DNA from: Coptis chinensis
Taxonomy: Eukaryota; Streptophyta; Magnoliopsida; Ranunculales; Ranunculaceae
Direction: 5' to 3'
Length of the DNA: 64,000 nt
NCBI GenBank assembly: GCA_015680905.1
Contig: CM027378.1
Span: forward strand, 88,069,501-88,133,500
How positions within the stretch are numbered: position 1 is the stretch's first letter; each line of letters begins with the position of its first letter. Positions 1 to 11,300 of this stretch are shown here, in pieces. A program made the position numbers and the translations under genes. The notes below the pieces were generated by a model. That model did not search any database. It saw nothing but the letters and a program-made list of their open reading frames with translations, and was not told the DNA's origin.

Positions 1-101
1 TGCAGAGGTGTAGACTTCGAATTGTCAGTGAGAGCACATAAAGACCTCTAACATGGTCCTAGCTTAATTCTTTGTTAGAAGATTTGATGCGGTGCTAATA
101 A

Positions 102-2127
102 TTAGAACTTCAGCTGGTAATTGGCATGTACTGATCCGAAAATTTTAAACTTTGCAGCCCTGCCAAATGCTACTTCTGCATCACTCCTTTTCTTGAACAC
201 CACTTTAGCACTGCTCATGTCCCTCAAAACTTCTGTTTCCGATTCCTTTAAACGTCCAAAGCATCTGAATATCTTATTCAGATTCAATAGCGAGGGAATA
301 CAACCTGAATCAGTAAAGCTCATCGATAATGTTGTCGGAGAAATTTCAGTTAGAGAAGCACAAGAATGTACAGCCCGAGAATGACCATGGACAATTTGTA
401 GTTTCCTTAAATCCACTGGGACACACTTTTCCATGCAAACACCAGCTCCTCTGCTTTCACCAATAGGCTTATCTTTCAACCTCTTATTTTGTGTCAAACA
501 AGAGGACTTCCCATGAGTGTTATAAACTCCGAAAACTTTGCCTTCACTTTCCAAAACCCACTCTTTGTCGATCTAACATTACTTCTGCTGCTACAACTGC
601 TCCAATTTCTTTAGCCACTAATTCCGCAATCACTGCTTCAATTACACTTTCAACTTTTCTTAAACTTGAGTATGTTAAACGTATGGTCCCAAAATCAGTG
701 TTGCAGATTAGGCTAACCTTCATTCAAGCAAACACCATTTTTCCTCAATCGCTCTATACTTTCTGCTATGGTCGACCAAAGAAGTCCCAAAAACCCCATT
801 TCCCACAACTGCAAATGGCTTCTTCCAAGTACAGAAGTATATCGGGTAAAATATCTACACGACATTTTTTGTTCTTATTAGCGTCCAGATTCCTAAAGAG
901 AGAACCATATCTCAATCCATATTCTACATTTGCAATCTTCTTTGCAATCTGTACTGCCAGCTCATCCCCCTTCAGAACCAGGTCCAAGTTCCACATAATT
1001 AGTACATACCCAAGAAGTAATGGCTGAAAACATTTAGGAAGGCAGAATCCAGGTATAAGTACTGGTCCTCCCTGCAATGGAACAAGCCAAGTTAAACTTT
1101 GACAACAGAAACTTATACCTCACAGTTAAACTAAAGGACAAAAAAGACTAACATTTTTTTCCCTCTGCTCCTTATCTCAAGACCTCGATATAGCATCACG
1201 GACTAAATTAATTTATCATGGAAGAACTTCCTTTGGAACTGAGCCAAGAACCCTTGACAAAACTTCCCAAGCGACCAGCTAATAATAACTCGACAAATTG
1301 ACTATTGCTTTCATCCATAATATCATTTTCTACATCATTCTTTGCAGGTCATTCTAACATTATACCACGCACCTCTGCCTCATCAACTGCGAAGAGCATT
1401 CTCAAAGAAGATGCAATGTTTCCTTCTTCATCTATCAATAAAATGAAACACAAATAAGTTGCAACTCATTAAGTTTTAACACTAACTCTCTACATCAGTA
1501 ATTAATTTAGTCAAAGGTGAAATTTATTTGACCACACATTGTAAAGATGATAGATGGCAGCATATAAAAAAAAAAATCGTAATAGGTGAAGCCTAAATAA
1601 GTTAAAGCATGTACTTCTATGAGTGATGCGAAGTCCCTAAAGATTCATCCTCTGCCTTTCTAGCATCTTTGCCTTCTATGTTCTCCATCATATTCTTCTC
1701 TACAAATTCATCACCTTTCCCCTCTTTCTTTGTTGTCACATTGCCTTCACACTCCACAATAATTGGCAGCGTGCTGCAACCATGAGAAGATTAAACCCCC
1801 ATGATGGAATAGGCAAAAAAAAAAAGCGAAAAAAGAAAGTTACCTGTCATAGAAATTGCCGCACAATCACAATGATCTGCACTTCTTTGTGGTGGCTCAT
1901 GTAGCATAAAGGCACCACCTTTCTCATCTTGCTCTTCCCAACATTCCTCAACTGAGGAGTCAACACCCACTTCCTTTTTATCAGCTTCATGAGAAAGCAT
2001 AACATGGAGAAAATCAAAATTTTCCTCTCTGACCTCTACGTTATTTTCTAGCAAAAATTCATATTCATCTTCGGCATCAAGCTCTAAACAAGGGTGTGAG
2101 TTTGCTTCAATACTTTCTTCCGAGTAC
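102..2127 (-). pseudogene. PWWP-protein-like gene, C-terminal part, degraded
   Basis: Minus-strand gene remnant. The last exon (554 down to 102) ends in an RRM-like stretch (FGRLKESETEV, then VVFKKRSDAEVAF and KFKIFG) that resembles the C-terminal segment of plant PWWP-domain proteins, which read or bind chromatin in the nucleus. Further upstream, reading leftwards, are an exon at about 2127-1844 with clean CAG and GT borders (acidic, SVEECWEEQDEKGG), one from 1773 (KGDEFVEKNMMENIEG), one from about 1431 (DEEGNIASSLRMLFAVDEAEV) and a block at about 1077-766 (ELAVQIAKKIANVEYGLRYGSL). Stops and a frame change separate the 1077-600 block from the last exon, so the gene is probably broken. No PWWP domain is visible upstream. 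Assignment rests on the C-terminal segment alone. Confidence 0.45.
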
Positions 2128-4017
2128 CTGAAATATTGTGTTGGTCTTATAGAACATGAACCATAATCAATTATCTACACATATTTTCGACGAATCATAG
2201 ATCATCATGGCAGCAGTTTCATCATCTTGCTAATAAAGAGATAAAAAATGGGGGATAAGATAACTGAAGGTTTTTTATTCAAAACATCGTCAAAAACATT
2301 TGTCCAAAATGTGTACACGTGCTATCTTCTATTACAAATGCAAAACAAGTGGCGATAATTGTAACACTTGGTAATAACCATAATAATATACAAATAAATT
2401 TGGACAAAGGCCTAAAGCCCAAAATAAAAAAATACCGGCCCATTAAAATTAAATATAAATTGAATAATAGACCCACATGATAGTTCTACAAAATAGCGGG
2501 CCCGACCACAGGTCGGGCTGCATAGCTAGTATTGGACTAGTGATCTATTTACAAATGAATTATGTCAATTCCTAATTAAGGAACGATACTTTTTCTCGTT
2601 GTGGTTGTATACCTACATGATTCGTGATTGGATGACTTTTAGCAACCGTGACCAAGAAATCAAGGTTGCATTCAGTTTTATATAGCAGAATCTTAATTTC
2701 TGAGCTGCAACCCTCTCTCAATCTCCAAATAGGTTGTTCAAAAGATTGCGTACTTAGATACTTAAATATTTATAATATACTTTTTAAAAATGTATATAAA
2801 TAATTTTGTTCAACGGCAAGCATTAGAGGTTAAACTTTTCAGTACTGGCTTGCTAATGAAATTAGAAGGACTAAGAAAATTTTGCTAAGAATGCAAAACA
2901 CATTTTGTTAAGGTATTAATAAGCTGTCTTTCTGGCAAATACTGGCATTGCCACATTGGTGAGCCAAATTATTGAAACATTTGCACAAATTCTGGATCAT
3001 ACTCTTAGATTTTCACATTAGTAGTAAAATTTCTTCGAGTACACAACCAGACATGGCATCGAGTTAAACCACGCAGGGCCTGATTGCACCAAAGTCCAAA
3101 ACAACAGTTAATTTTATATTATTATTATTATTATTATTATTTTGGGTAACCAGTTCAAATTTTGTTGACTTGGAGATTATATCTAATTTGCAATAATCGT
3201 TTCCCAACTCCTAGCGGTGACTTCTACAGTCAATGGCGCCCAGTTGTTTAATAGGACTATTTTCTACGTATTATTTGGTTACTATCTCAATTAGTAGAGT
3301 ACACCATAATTAACATGAGATTTTAAATTGGACCAGCCTTTTTTCTACCACTAAATACCCTTGATAAAATATTCAAATAAATTATTCAATGCTTTTAAAA
3401 AAGATTATTTGGTAATTTCAGTTTTTACTACCATTTATACCCTTAACTTAACATAGGAAAAATAGGGCGTTTGTGTAAATTCAAGTCGAAAACCAACAAT
3501 ATATGGATTATACACCTGTATTAATTATTCATAAATTAGACTTTAAATGCACTGCTCTTTTCCCTTTCCGTCTCCCCTCTTTTGGTAAACAATAAAAAAT
3601 AAAAAAAAGTTTTGCAACAAAAGTCAAGTTTCTCATTCCAATCTCATCGCTTCTATTCAGATATTGACTCTGGGGCTGTTCAAGATCTTAACTTTATGGT
3701 GATTAAGCATGTTTATTTGCTAATATTAGTGTGTGAGCTCATTGTAGATTGTGTTTTGATAGAATTATTTTAAGTAAAATGATTTGTAAGTATAATGATT
3801 TCATTTTGATTCATTTGCTTTCATTGTCTTTTGACTTTTGTGAGGCTTATGAGTTAAGCTTTCCCCTTATTGTAGTAAAAACAATTCAATTTTAGTTAAG
3901 CTTGATGAACATGTATTACTTTGTGTGTATAGATCTTGCATTTTAAAACTATTAAGAATCTAACTGATCAATTTAGACTTCTGAGGTTTTGAGTTTATTT
4001 TTTCTTTGTGATTGCAG
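2128..4017. other. AT-rich intergenic stretch with (TTA)n microsatellite
   Basis: No gene recognised. It holds a TTA/ATT microsatellite at about 3115-3142. Short open frames are not supported by any motif. Confidence 0.5.
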
Positions 4018-5020
4018 CATGGTGTTGGGCATGTGGGTGACCCTTTTCATTGTCGTCGTAGTGAAAGAGATGAAACGAAGGACCATTTCCAAAGCCCTCA
4101 TTCAGTCCCTGGCCCAAAGAATGGAATGTTGTATAAGGTACATCATCTATTTCCTTGGTTTAATGAAGTGGTTATGTCGGGTTGGGGTGGTGGTGGGTTA
4201 ATAAGGAATGAAAAAAAAAAGGTGTTTCATGGTCTGCCTTTGTGAAAGAAATACAGGGACGTCCAACCTTTAGGTAGTTCCACTTAGGATATCTTCTGTC
4301 CTTGAATTCCCAATTAGAGCGCACATACATTTTTATTCGTTGCATACTATTGATTGGCAGAGAAATGTTTTCAACAACTATAAAATGTTGATTCTCTGTG
4401 GCTGTAATTATATAGCATGTTCATCTCCATAAGCTGCTACATCATCTCTCTATCCATCTATTGTAAAGGGTATTCTTTCCAAAATTTAACCACCGATGGT
4501 TTTTTTCCCTGGCTTCTCTGTTTTGTTTATGTGTTCACTTTTTACCTGATATTCCCTTTCTCTCTTATTTAGCCTGAATCTTCTCTGCCCTTGCACAATC
4601 CTGCAATGGAGGGGGCTACAAAGTGGGACCCTGTAGGATCGAAAACGTCAGATGAGGTGTATCGGTTTTATGGCCATATGAAGCATCTTGAAGACCAACA
4701 GATCTCTAATGCATCGGTTGTTTCTACTCTTCAAACAGAGCCGAGCAGGCTTCGGGGGATTGATGATGACCTTGAGATCGAAAGGCCGATCATCAAAGCA
4801 GAAACTTGAACACTTTTTAGGTAAGCTGGCTGAGGAAAAGGCTGCTTGATAGAGTAGAGAACATGATAAGGTCCGGGCAATTATTGATGATGTCAATAGT
4901 CAATTGAAAAGAGAAAAGAAAAATCATCATAGGATGGAAATTCTTGGTTCCAATTACACAACAAGAAAAGAGGAAGAAATTGATCAATCAATCCATCTCG
5001 CACAAACCAATTTCAGTTGA
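4018..5020 (+). pseudogene. At5g41620/BRANCHLESS TRICHOME-like coiled-coil gene fragment
   Basis: Two exons can be followed. The first (4018-4137) lies between a TTGCAG acceptor and an AAG/GTACAT donor, 40 codons, ending NGMLYK. The second starts at 4573 after TATTTAG and reads PESSLPLHNPAMEGATKWDP, then DEVYRFYGHMKHLEDQQ and VVSTLQTE, then in another frame KLEHFLGKLAEEKAA and SREHDKVRAIIDDV. These match the conserved core of the plant At5g41620/BRANCHLESS TRICHOME-like family, large coiled-coil proteins linked to trichome and cytoskeletal functions. The frame shifts near 4785, two adjacent stops lie at 4847-4852, and similarity fades after about 4975. N- and C-terminal parts are missing, so this is a partial, dead copy. 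A retained intron argues against a processed copy. Confidence 0.6.
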
Positions 5021-5817
5021 GTAAGAAGAAACATCTCGCACTCTATCAAAGAAACTTTTTTTATGGGTATATCCAATTTCTCCACTCTCTTTCTCTTTGC
5101 GGAATTGTGGCAAGATATTTGATTCTAATCGTCTTTTTTGGTCGGTATGTTCCGCTATTGGGGGGGTTTTTTTTTCAGCACCCTAATTTTATTTTGTGAT
5201 TTTTGATGTCTTTGCAACAAAATTGTTGCGCGCTTTTGCAACTTCGAATGCTACTCTAATGTTTCAACTATTTGTTATTCTCACTTTGACTATGAATTCA
5301 TTGAAGCATTGATTGGATGCTCCAATCATTTTAATTAGAAAAAATTAATTCACTTTTGCTTTTTCCCTGGCTCCATTACCCTTTGTGGGAATATTTGCTG
5401 CACTCCTACTGATCGGCATCTTCTACTTTACATAATGTTATATCTTCTTCTTCTGTCATTTATTTTTTGATGCTGCGCTTTATTTGATTGGTAATATTCT
5501 AAATATGCCCTGTAGCTATTCATGTTAATCATGTGTCGGTACGCACTTAAGGAAGTACTGAGTACAAAGGTGTTTTAGATCATGTTCTTAAGATTATTAT
5601 AAATATTTCATTTTATTTCATGAGCGTTAGAAACCTTTGTACTATGTAGTTCTATATTTTGCAAAAACTCCTTAGAGGGGTTCTTTAAACTATGTACTCA
5701 CTATTTAATCGATGCTATCTTTTGTAAAATGTGATAGACTGCTAATCGTTTGTGAGCAGGAATTATCAAATATTGAACTTTTGGGTTGAGTCTTTAGTCC
5801 TATATAACCTAATTTTC
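5021..5817. other. No recognisable gene
   Basis: AT-rich sequence after the coiled-coil pseudogene. I see no motif, splice-bounded exon or repeat. Confidence 0.4.
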
Positions 5818-5820
5818 TTA

Positions 5821-6301
5821 GGGCATCTCCAATGGAGGGTGTAAAATTACACTTCCACATAGGCGCCACCTAGGTGCCATTAGGATTTTACACTTCTAAT
5901 TGTATACTATTGTAGAGTTCATAAATATCCACTCTCTATACTCCCCAATGGAGAAGTGTAAAAAAAAATAGATTTTAAACTCGGACGTCACTTTAAGTGA
6001 CGTCCCTGTTTAATTTAAACTGGGACGTTACTTAGAGTGACATCCGAGTTAAAAAAATTACTTTAGAATTAGAAAGGGACGTTACTCCAAGTGACGTCCG
6101 AAAATTATTTCACTCAGACGTCAGTTAGAGTGTCGCCCGGGCTTTTTTATTAACTAATAGCGAGAGGGGAAATTCCCCACCCTCTCTATTAGCTAATACA
6201 CTATTACCTACGGTATAGCACCCCCATTGGAGAGAATTTTTTGATATTTGGGGTGTAAAATTTCCACTCTATACAGTTTACACCCCCCATTGGAGATGCC
6301 C
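5821..6301. mobile_element. PIF/Harbinger (Tourist-like) MITE
   Basis: A 481-bp element with near-perfect terminal inverted repeats of about 25 bp (GGGCATCTCCAATGG at the left, its complement at the right), flanked on both sides by TTA (5818-5820 and 6302-6304). A 3-bp TTA duplication is the hallmark of PIF/Harbinger. It has no coding capacity. Inside are four copies of a 23-bp palindrome around GGACGTCACTT/AAGTGACGTCC (5983-6005, 6023-6045, 6077-6099, 6116-6138). Confidence 0.85.
5983..6138. repeat. Four 23-bp palindromes in the MITE
   Basis: Each copy has two TGACG-type half sites in opposite orientation around a 5-6 bp centre. Copies 1 and 3 are closest to perfect dyads; 2 and 4 carry a few changes. 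Spacing between starts is 40, 54 and 39 bp. TGACG/ACGT cores are known bZIP (TGA, C-box) binding motifs, so binding is possible but only inferred. Confidence 0.8.
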
Positions 6302-6304
6302 TTA

Positions 6305-8588
6305 ATTGATAGTTGGCAATGTATAAAATAGTGTATACTCTATCCATATCTAATCAGATTTTGATTTTGAGTTTGAGGATCACTTTATTTTGTAGGTAAA
6401 ATCTTCTAGAATTAACTATAATGTGCCGATGCTAACGTATAATAAGTGTGTTCCTCAAAATGAAAAACTATACATTTGGCTTGTATTTGCTACAAAAGAG
6501 GAATAAGCGTGTTTATCGGTGTTTCATTTTTTTTTGTTCTATATTTGAAACCTCTATTCCGTTAATGCACAAGGTTATAGCTCTCCATTGATTTAGCTAT
6601 TGCAAGCTTCTATCAATAAAGTGCTAACTGTGTGGGTTGTCACTCTACTGATTGGGAAACCGTTGGGACCTTGAAATTCATCAGCAAAGGTTGGATCATA
6701 TTCATTGCGGCCAATGCTCATGTATGAGTATTTTCAGATTGATACTTGCCATCTACTTCTCAATGGAACTAACACTCAAGTAACATGATTTCGAGCTCAT
6801 AAAAACACTTAATGAAGGAACTGGTTATGTTTTATTTTCTCAACAAGTTTTTAAAAAATCTCTACAATTGGTACTGCTATATCCTTATGCTATTACTGAC
6901 GATGCTGTATCAAATTTATGTCCTTTTTTATCTTATGTTATTCCATTTGCTATATTAAATCTTATTCTCTTTTTTGCTCGGTATCTGCTTAATTTATTTG
7001 CGATTAGGTGAATTTTTTTGTTTGCTCTTTTCATCTATTCTTACTTACTTCGCTTTTGTGTGATAATGTATCTTCAGTAAAGCTTACTATGTGTGTGTAT
7101 CCTTATGCACATGTGGTTGTGTACATGTGTCGATTAGGGCATGTCTTACTGTTGATAGAACATATCTATAAGTTAGGTTTGACTTTAGAAGGGAAAAAAA
7201 ACACTATTACTGTTTTGATATAGGCTGACGCTTTTAAAGTTTGTTCTGTGGAATTAGTTTATTATTTAATTAACATTCACTATTTCATTTGAACTTCTTA
7301 ACTTACGTAGTTAGTTGAATCTGATAGTTCTAATTACATTTTTTGCAAATATGAAGTTGGATCTGCAGTGCCTAGAAAAGTGATTTCCTAAGGTGGTCTT
7401 AAAAAACTTTCACTGTTGAAGTATATTCCCTTCCCAGGGCTTGCCATTATAACTGAATCGGTGATTTCCTTCCCAAACAGCAAAAACCATAAGTAGCAGA
7501 CTGCAAGCCATACATAGCAGACATTAGCCTTCCACCATAGCTTGATAAAGAGTCAAAGACTCCTTCGCAGGTACTCTCTCTCTTTCTTGCATTGTATAAT
7601 TAAATCCAATAAGTGTATACACATCAAATAAAATATTACTTTGAGTATCAAAGGAGGTGATGTTTTAGATGAGGATGGGAATAAACTGGTCGAAATTACT
7701 TATATAACTGAGGAAGTCGTCGATTAAGCAACCTTTCAAGTTATAAAATTTGGCTATATGTCCGCTTATATAAGGAATAACCAAATATACAACTAAAATG
7801 CGTTAACTGTTTAAAATTTGGCAAAAAGTTAAAACAGTTAGCGCATTATTGAATAACCAAATATATAAAGAATAACCATTATTGAGATTGCTGTGAAATT
7901 TGATCTCTCTCCTTTTCTTTCTAACTTAATAATTGAAGCAATTCGAAAACAAGAAAGCAAGCACAGAGAATAGGTTCCCAGGCAACAACATGTACCATAA
8001 CACTCTAATTTTATTTTGTGTCTCATATATTAAAGGCATGGTTTTTCTTTTCATCTCTTGCATTCGATATTCTTTGATATTTTAGGGCCTTGATATGCAT
8101 TTCATTCTTAGCTTGGTGAAACTTGAATAGAAATTTGGTTTCAATTTCATAATCTTGACAAGGCTCAAAATAATGTAAAGCCTGCCAACTGGTCCACCCC
8201 TCGCACAGTTCCACAAGAAGCATTGGAACAACTCTTACAACGAGAAGGACAAAGTACATGATAAAACGAAATTCACAAAAGGCACGAGTTTTTTATAAAG
8301 GAAAAATAGGTAATAATGGGATGGGTCATTTTTCAGTGATTGGGTTGAATTGTCGATTCACTGATTGAATCAAGTTGAGAAGAGCTTAAAGCTAATTCAT
8401 TTTCTGTATCTTCATAATTTTGCTTTTAGTCAATATAGTTGTTAGTAGTGTTAAAACTATTGTGATCTATTCCAATATTTTGAAAAATGAGTTTAAAGGC
8501 TGCTTATTATTTGTTATTGGACCTGTAAGTCCCTGTATGGCAAGACATGCAAGTAGTTAAATGATACCAAGATTCTACTCTTAGTGTG
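6305..8588. other. No recognisable gene
   Basis: AT-rich sequence with scattered stops on both strands. Only short unsupported frames were seen. Confidence 0.4.
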
Positions 8589-8760
8589 GTGCTGCTTATA
8601 TGTGGCAGGTTTTGGGAGCAACAGTCATGGCCATCAACTCAGAAATGGATCTGGGGTAACTCAAAGATGATGTGCATCACCTGGGATTCATATGGTGGAG
8701 TTTATGGGATTCAATGAATGCGTCACTGCTGTTGCCACCAGAAGCTGAAAGTTATCAAAG
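8589..8760 (+). pseudogene. Exon-like block, unassigned
   Basis: A more GC-balanced block lies between an acceptor-like TGTGGCAG and a donor-like CAAAG/GTAATA. One frame reads LKDDVHHLGFIWWSLWDSMN and LLLPPEAESYQR with a single internal stop; a second frame is also largely open. I do not recognise the family. Its composition and splice-like borders suggest a stranded exon of an old gene copy, but it could be chance. Confidence 0.25.
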
Positions 8761-8763
8761 GTA

Positions 8764-11124
8764 ATAAAATGCTTTAAGTTACAATCTCTAAATGTTGATA
8801 TTTGTGCTTTCCTTTCTCTTAGGTATTATTTCAAAATGTTTTTTTTAGGCGTGAATTATGTAAATTGGTCATTGTGTGAGATTTTTTTTTTATGGGAATG
8901 CTATAAGTATTATATATTTCTTTTTGGGGTATATGTAGAAGTTTTACATATAGAGATCGAGTCTGATCACACTACAAAGTAGAAGATCTATTTGTAATGT
9001 GAGAACCATATTACATGCCATCTATGTTACAATTGCTTTTTTCTTCAAACTTTTTGAGAAATTGTTTTGTCCTAAATGTCAAACCATTTAGGCAAGATCA
9101 GCCAAGTATCCCCTAGATGGCAATTCATGCTCCAAATACAATAAATATCCCATTCCAACATAAAACGAGGGGTGGTCAACCCAATTGTTTAATTCAATTC
9201 ACTAGCTTCCTTTGTATCTTGGTTTCTATGAGTTTCTTGAAAAGAGGCGATGGTATGTAATTGCATTCTTTTCTTTTTGCTATTACATCTTCTACTTTAA
9301 CTTATTTGATATATCATTTTCCCATGGTTTGTTGAGAAGAGATGGTTGCATCTTGCACTTTTCATCCATGTATTATAAAAAAATCATGATATTATTTTGT
9401 CTCTTAATTTAGATGTTGAGTTAGTTAACTCATAAATCTATGTTGGAGGAAACTTAGATTGTTAATGGAGTAGCAGAGGGGTGTGAAGTGGCTGAAGGGC
9501 CAAAAGTACACGATGTATTATTTTCGTTTACCTGGCCCCCTACATGAGTTGGATGGAAGGGATCAACCAATTCATTTATGCTTTTCGTGAAGGGGTGAAT
9601 TTTTCAGTGAGATGTTAGTTTTCTTAACATATTCATATATGCTTTTGGTTACAATTATGATATGTATTTTTTTTCCCTCACACCAATTTTTTGGCTCATA
9701 CTAGCATACATAAATGCATCCTAGCAAATACCACCTAATAGGCCAGACCATTTTAGATGTTTCATCTTATATGGTGATTGGTGTTTTATGAAATCATTTA
9801 AGCTTAAGTTATTTCTATCACTAACAATATTTATTTGGTTAAGTGAGAACTTATTGACATAATCACAGAGATGCAATTTGGTTAGTACGTACCTGTTGGT
9901 GCAATTTGGACAGTTCTATTTTGACACCTAATTGTAATCTTACCAGGATTTGGTTATATCTAAGAACTTCAGTTGCTATTCCTAATCATTTGAATTCTCC
10001 TCTATCAAGGACAAAGGAGGTACTTTTTTGTTGCCAAAATATAGAGATCGAGTCTGATCACACTTTTATTAAAATGAGTCATTTTACAGTTTTACCATCC
10101 GTGGTTAATTACTTGATTAAGACGAAAACCACAGAGGAAGAGGATGTAAAATGCTGGACCACGAGAAAAAGACAGTAGTGATTATCGTTGAGGAAGGGTC
10201 AATTCATGGTCATTTCAAACAACCTAAGAGTGGTTATGTATACTTTTGGTTCAGTTTAGCAATTATTCATGTTCATCATACATATTTAAAGAACCTCCAA
10301 TTTTCAAGATAATGTTAACTTACCTAATTGTGTTTGCATTTTGGGTGATGTTCCATGGTGGTCGTCGGGCATTATACGCACCATGCATTCATGGTATGTT
10401 CTCAGACACTTCTCCTTTCTTGATTTTTTCCCATTTGGTTAAAGTACACTTGATTTTAATACATGTTGCATTCCACATGTGTTAATAATACCTATCTATT
10501 TGGTTAAAGGAACCTGCTATCAAAAAGTTCTTTGTACGTTTACAATCACAACACCTAAGTAGAAGAAGAATGTTAGTTTGAATTTTCATAAATCATAATG
10601 AATTTGTGTATAATTCTGACTGTTCGAAGTTGAAAGTCGATCCCTCAATTTATTTATAAGGATGCATGGGGAGGACATTGTTGAGTTGTTTTAAAATATG
10701 AAACCAGGTAAAATATCCTTGCCCTTTCATTTTAGTGATAATTTCTCTACATCATTGTTACTTTCAACTGTTGTTGATTAAATAATTGTTGCCATGATAT
10801 ATTAAATTACAAAGATTACCATGAAATTTTTGGCTGTCGACAATCTATATGGGTTTATACCTTTTCCTTTTCAGATTTTGATATGGAAATTCTTTAAATT
10901 AAGATTCACAATCGGGTGTAATGTCAAATTTATAGTTTTGTTCTAAACTTTTCAGTTCTAGGTGGGTAGGTTTATTTGGGTGTTGGTAAATCTATGGTTG
11001 TTTATAATATAATCGTGGGATGTTTGTTTGGTATGGGTTAGTTCATAGTTTAAGTTCACTTGGTGTATTGGTTTTGTATACTAGGATCGTTCTTCATATG
11101 GAGTTTGTAAGTGCATAGAATTAA
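8764..11124. other. No recognisable gene; contains a 26-bp direct repeat
   Basis: The only structure seen is an exact 26-bp sequence present at 8948-8973 and again at 10039-10064 (core GAGATCGAGTCTGATCACAC). A 90-codon frame at 9906-10178 covers the second copy but has no recognised domain. Confidence 0.4.
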
Positions 11125-11294
11125 GCTATGTTACATGGACATGCCATATTTTAAAAATAATTCGTGTACGATACGTGTCCACGTGGGACATGACACACAT
11201 ACATGATATACTTAATTTTTGGTGTTTTGCCGTGTCGGACACTTTGTTACCGTGTCAGATGCAGACATACGTATCCGTGTCAATGTAACTTAGC
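11125..11294. mobile_element. Small MITE (170 bp)
   Basis: Terminal inverted repeats: GCTATGTTACATGGACATG at the left; the complement of the right end reads GCTAAGTTACATTGACACG. The element is flanked by AATTAA on both sides (11119-11124 and 11295-11300). The inside is rich in CGTGTC/GACACG half palindromes. There is no coding capacity. The superfamily is uncertain because the duplication could be shorter than 6 bp. Confidence 0.6.
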
Positions 11295-11300
11295 AATTAA

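Noticed and set aside
3115-3142. TTA microsatellite as part of a larger repeat
   Set aside because: No flanking inverted or direct repeat was found; it is a plain microsatellite, as at 38661-38710.
9906-10178. Possible copia RNase H remnant (IEIESDHTFI)
   Set aside because: The resemblance to the copia phrase is only a few residues and the context does not continue.
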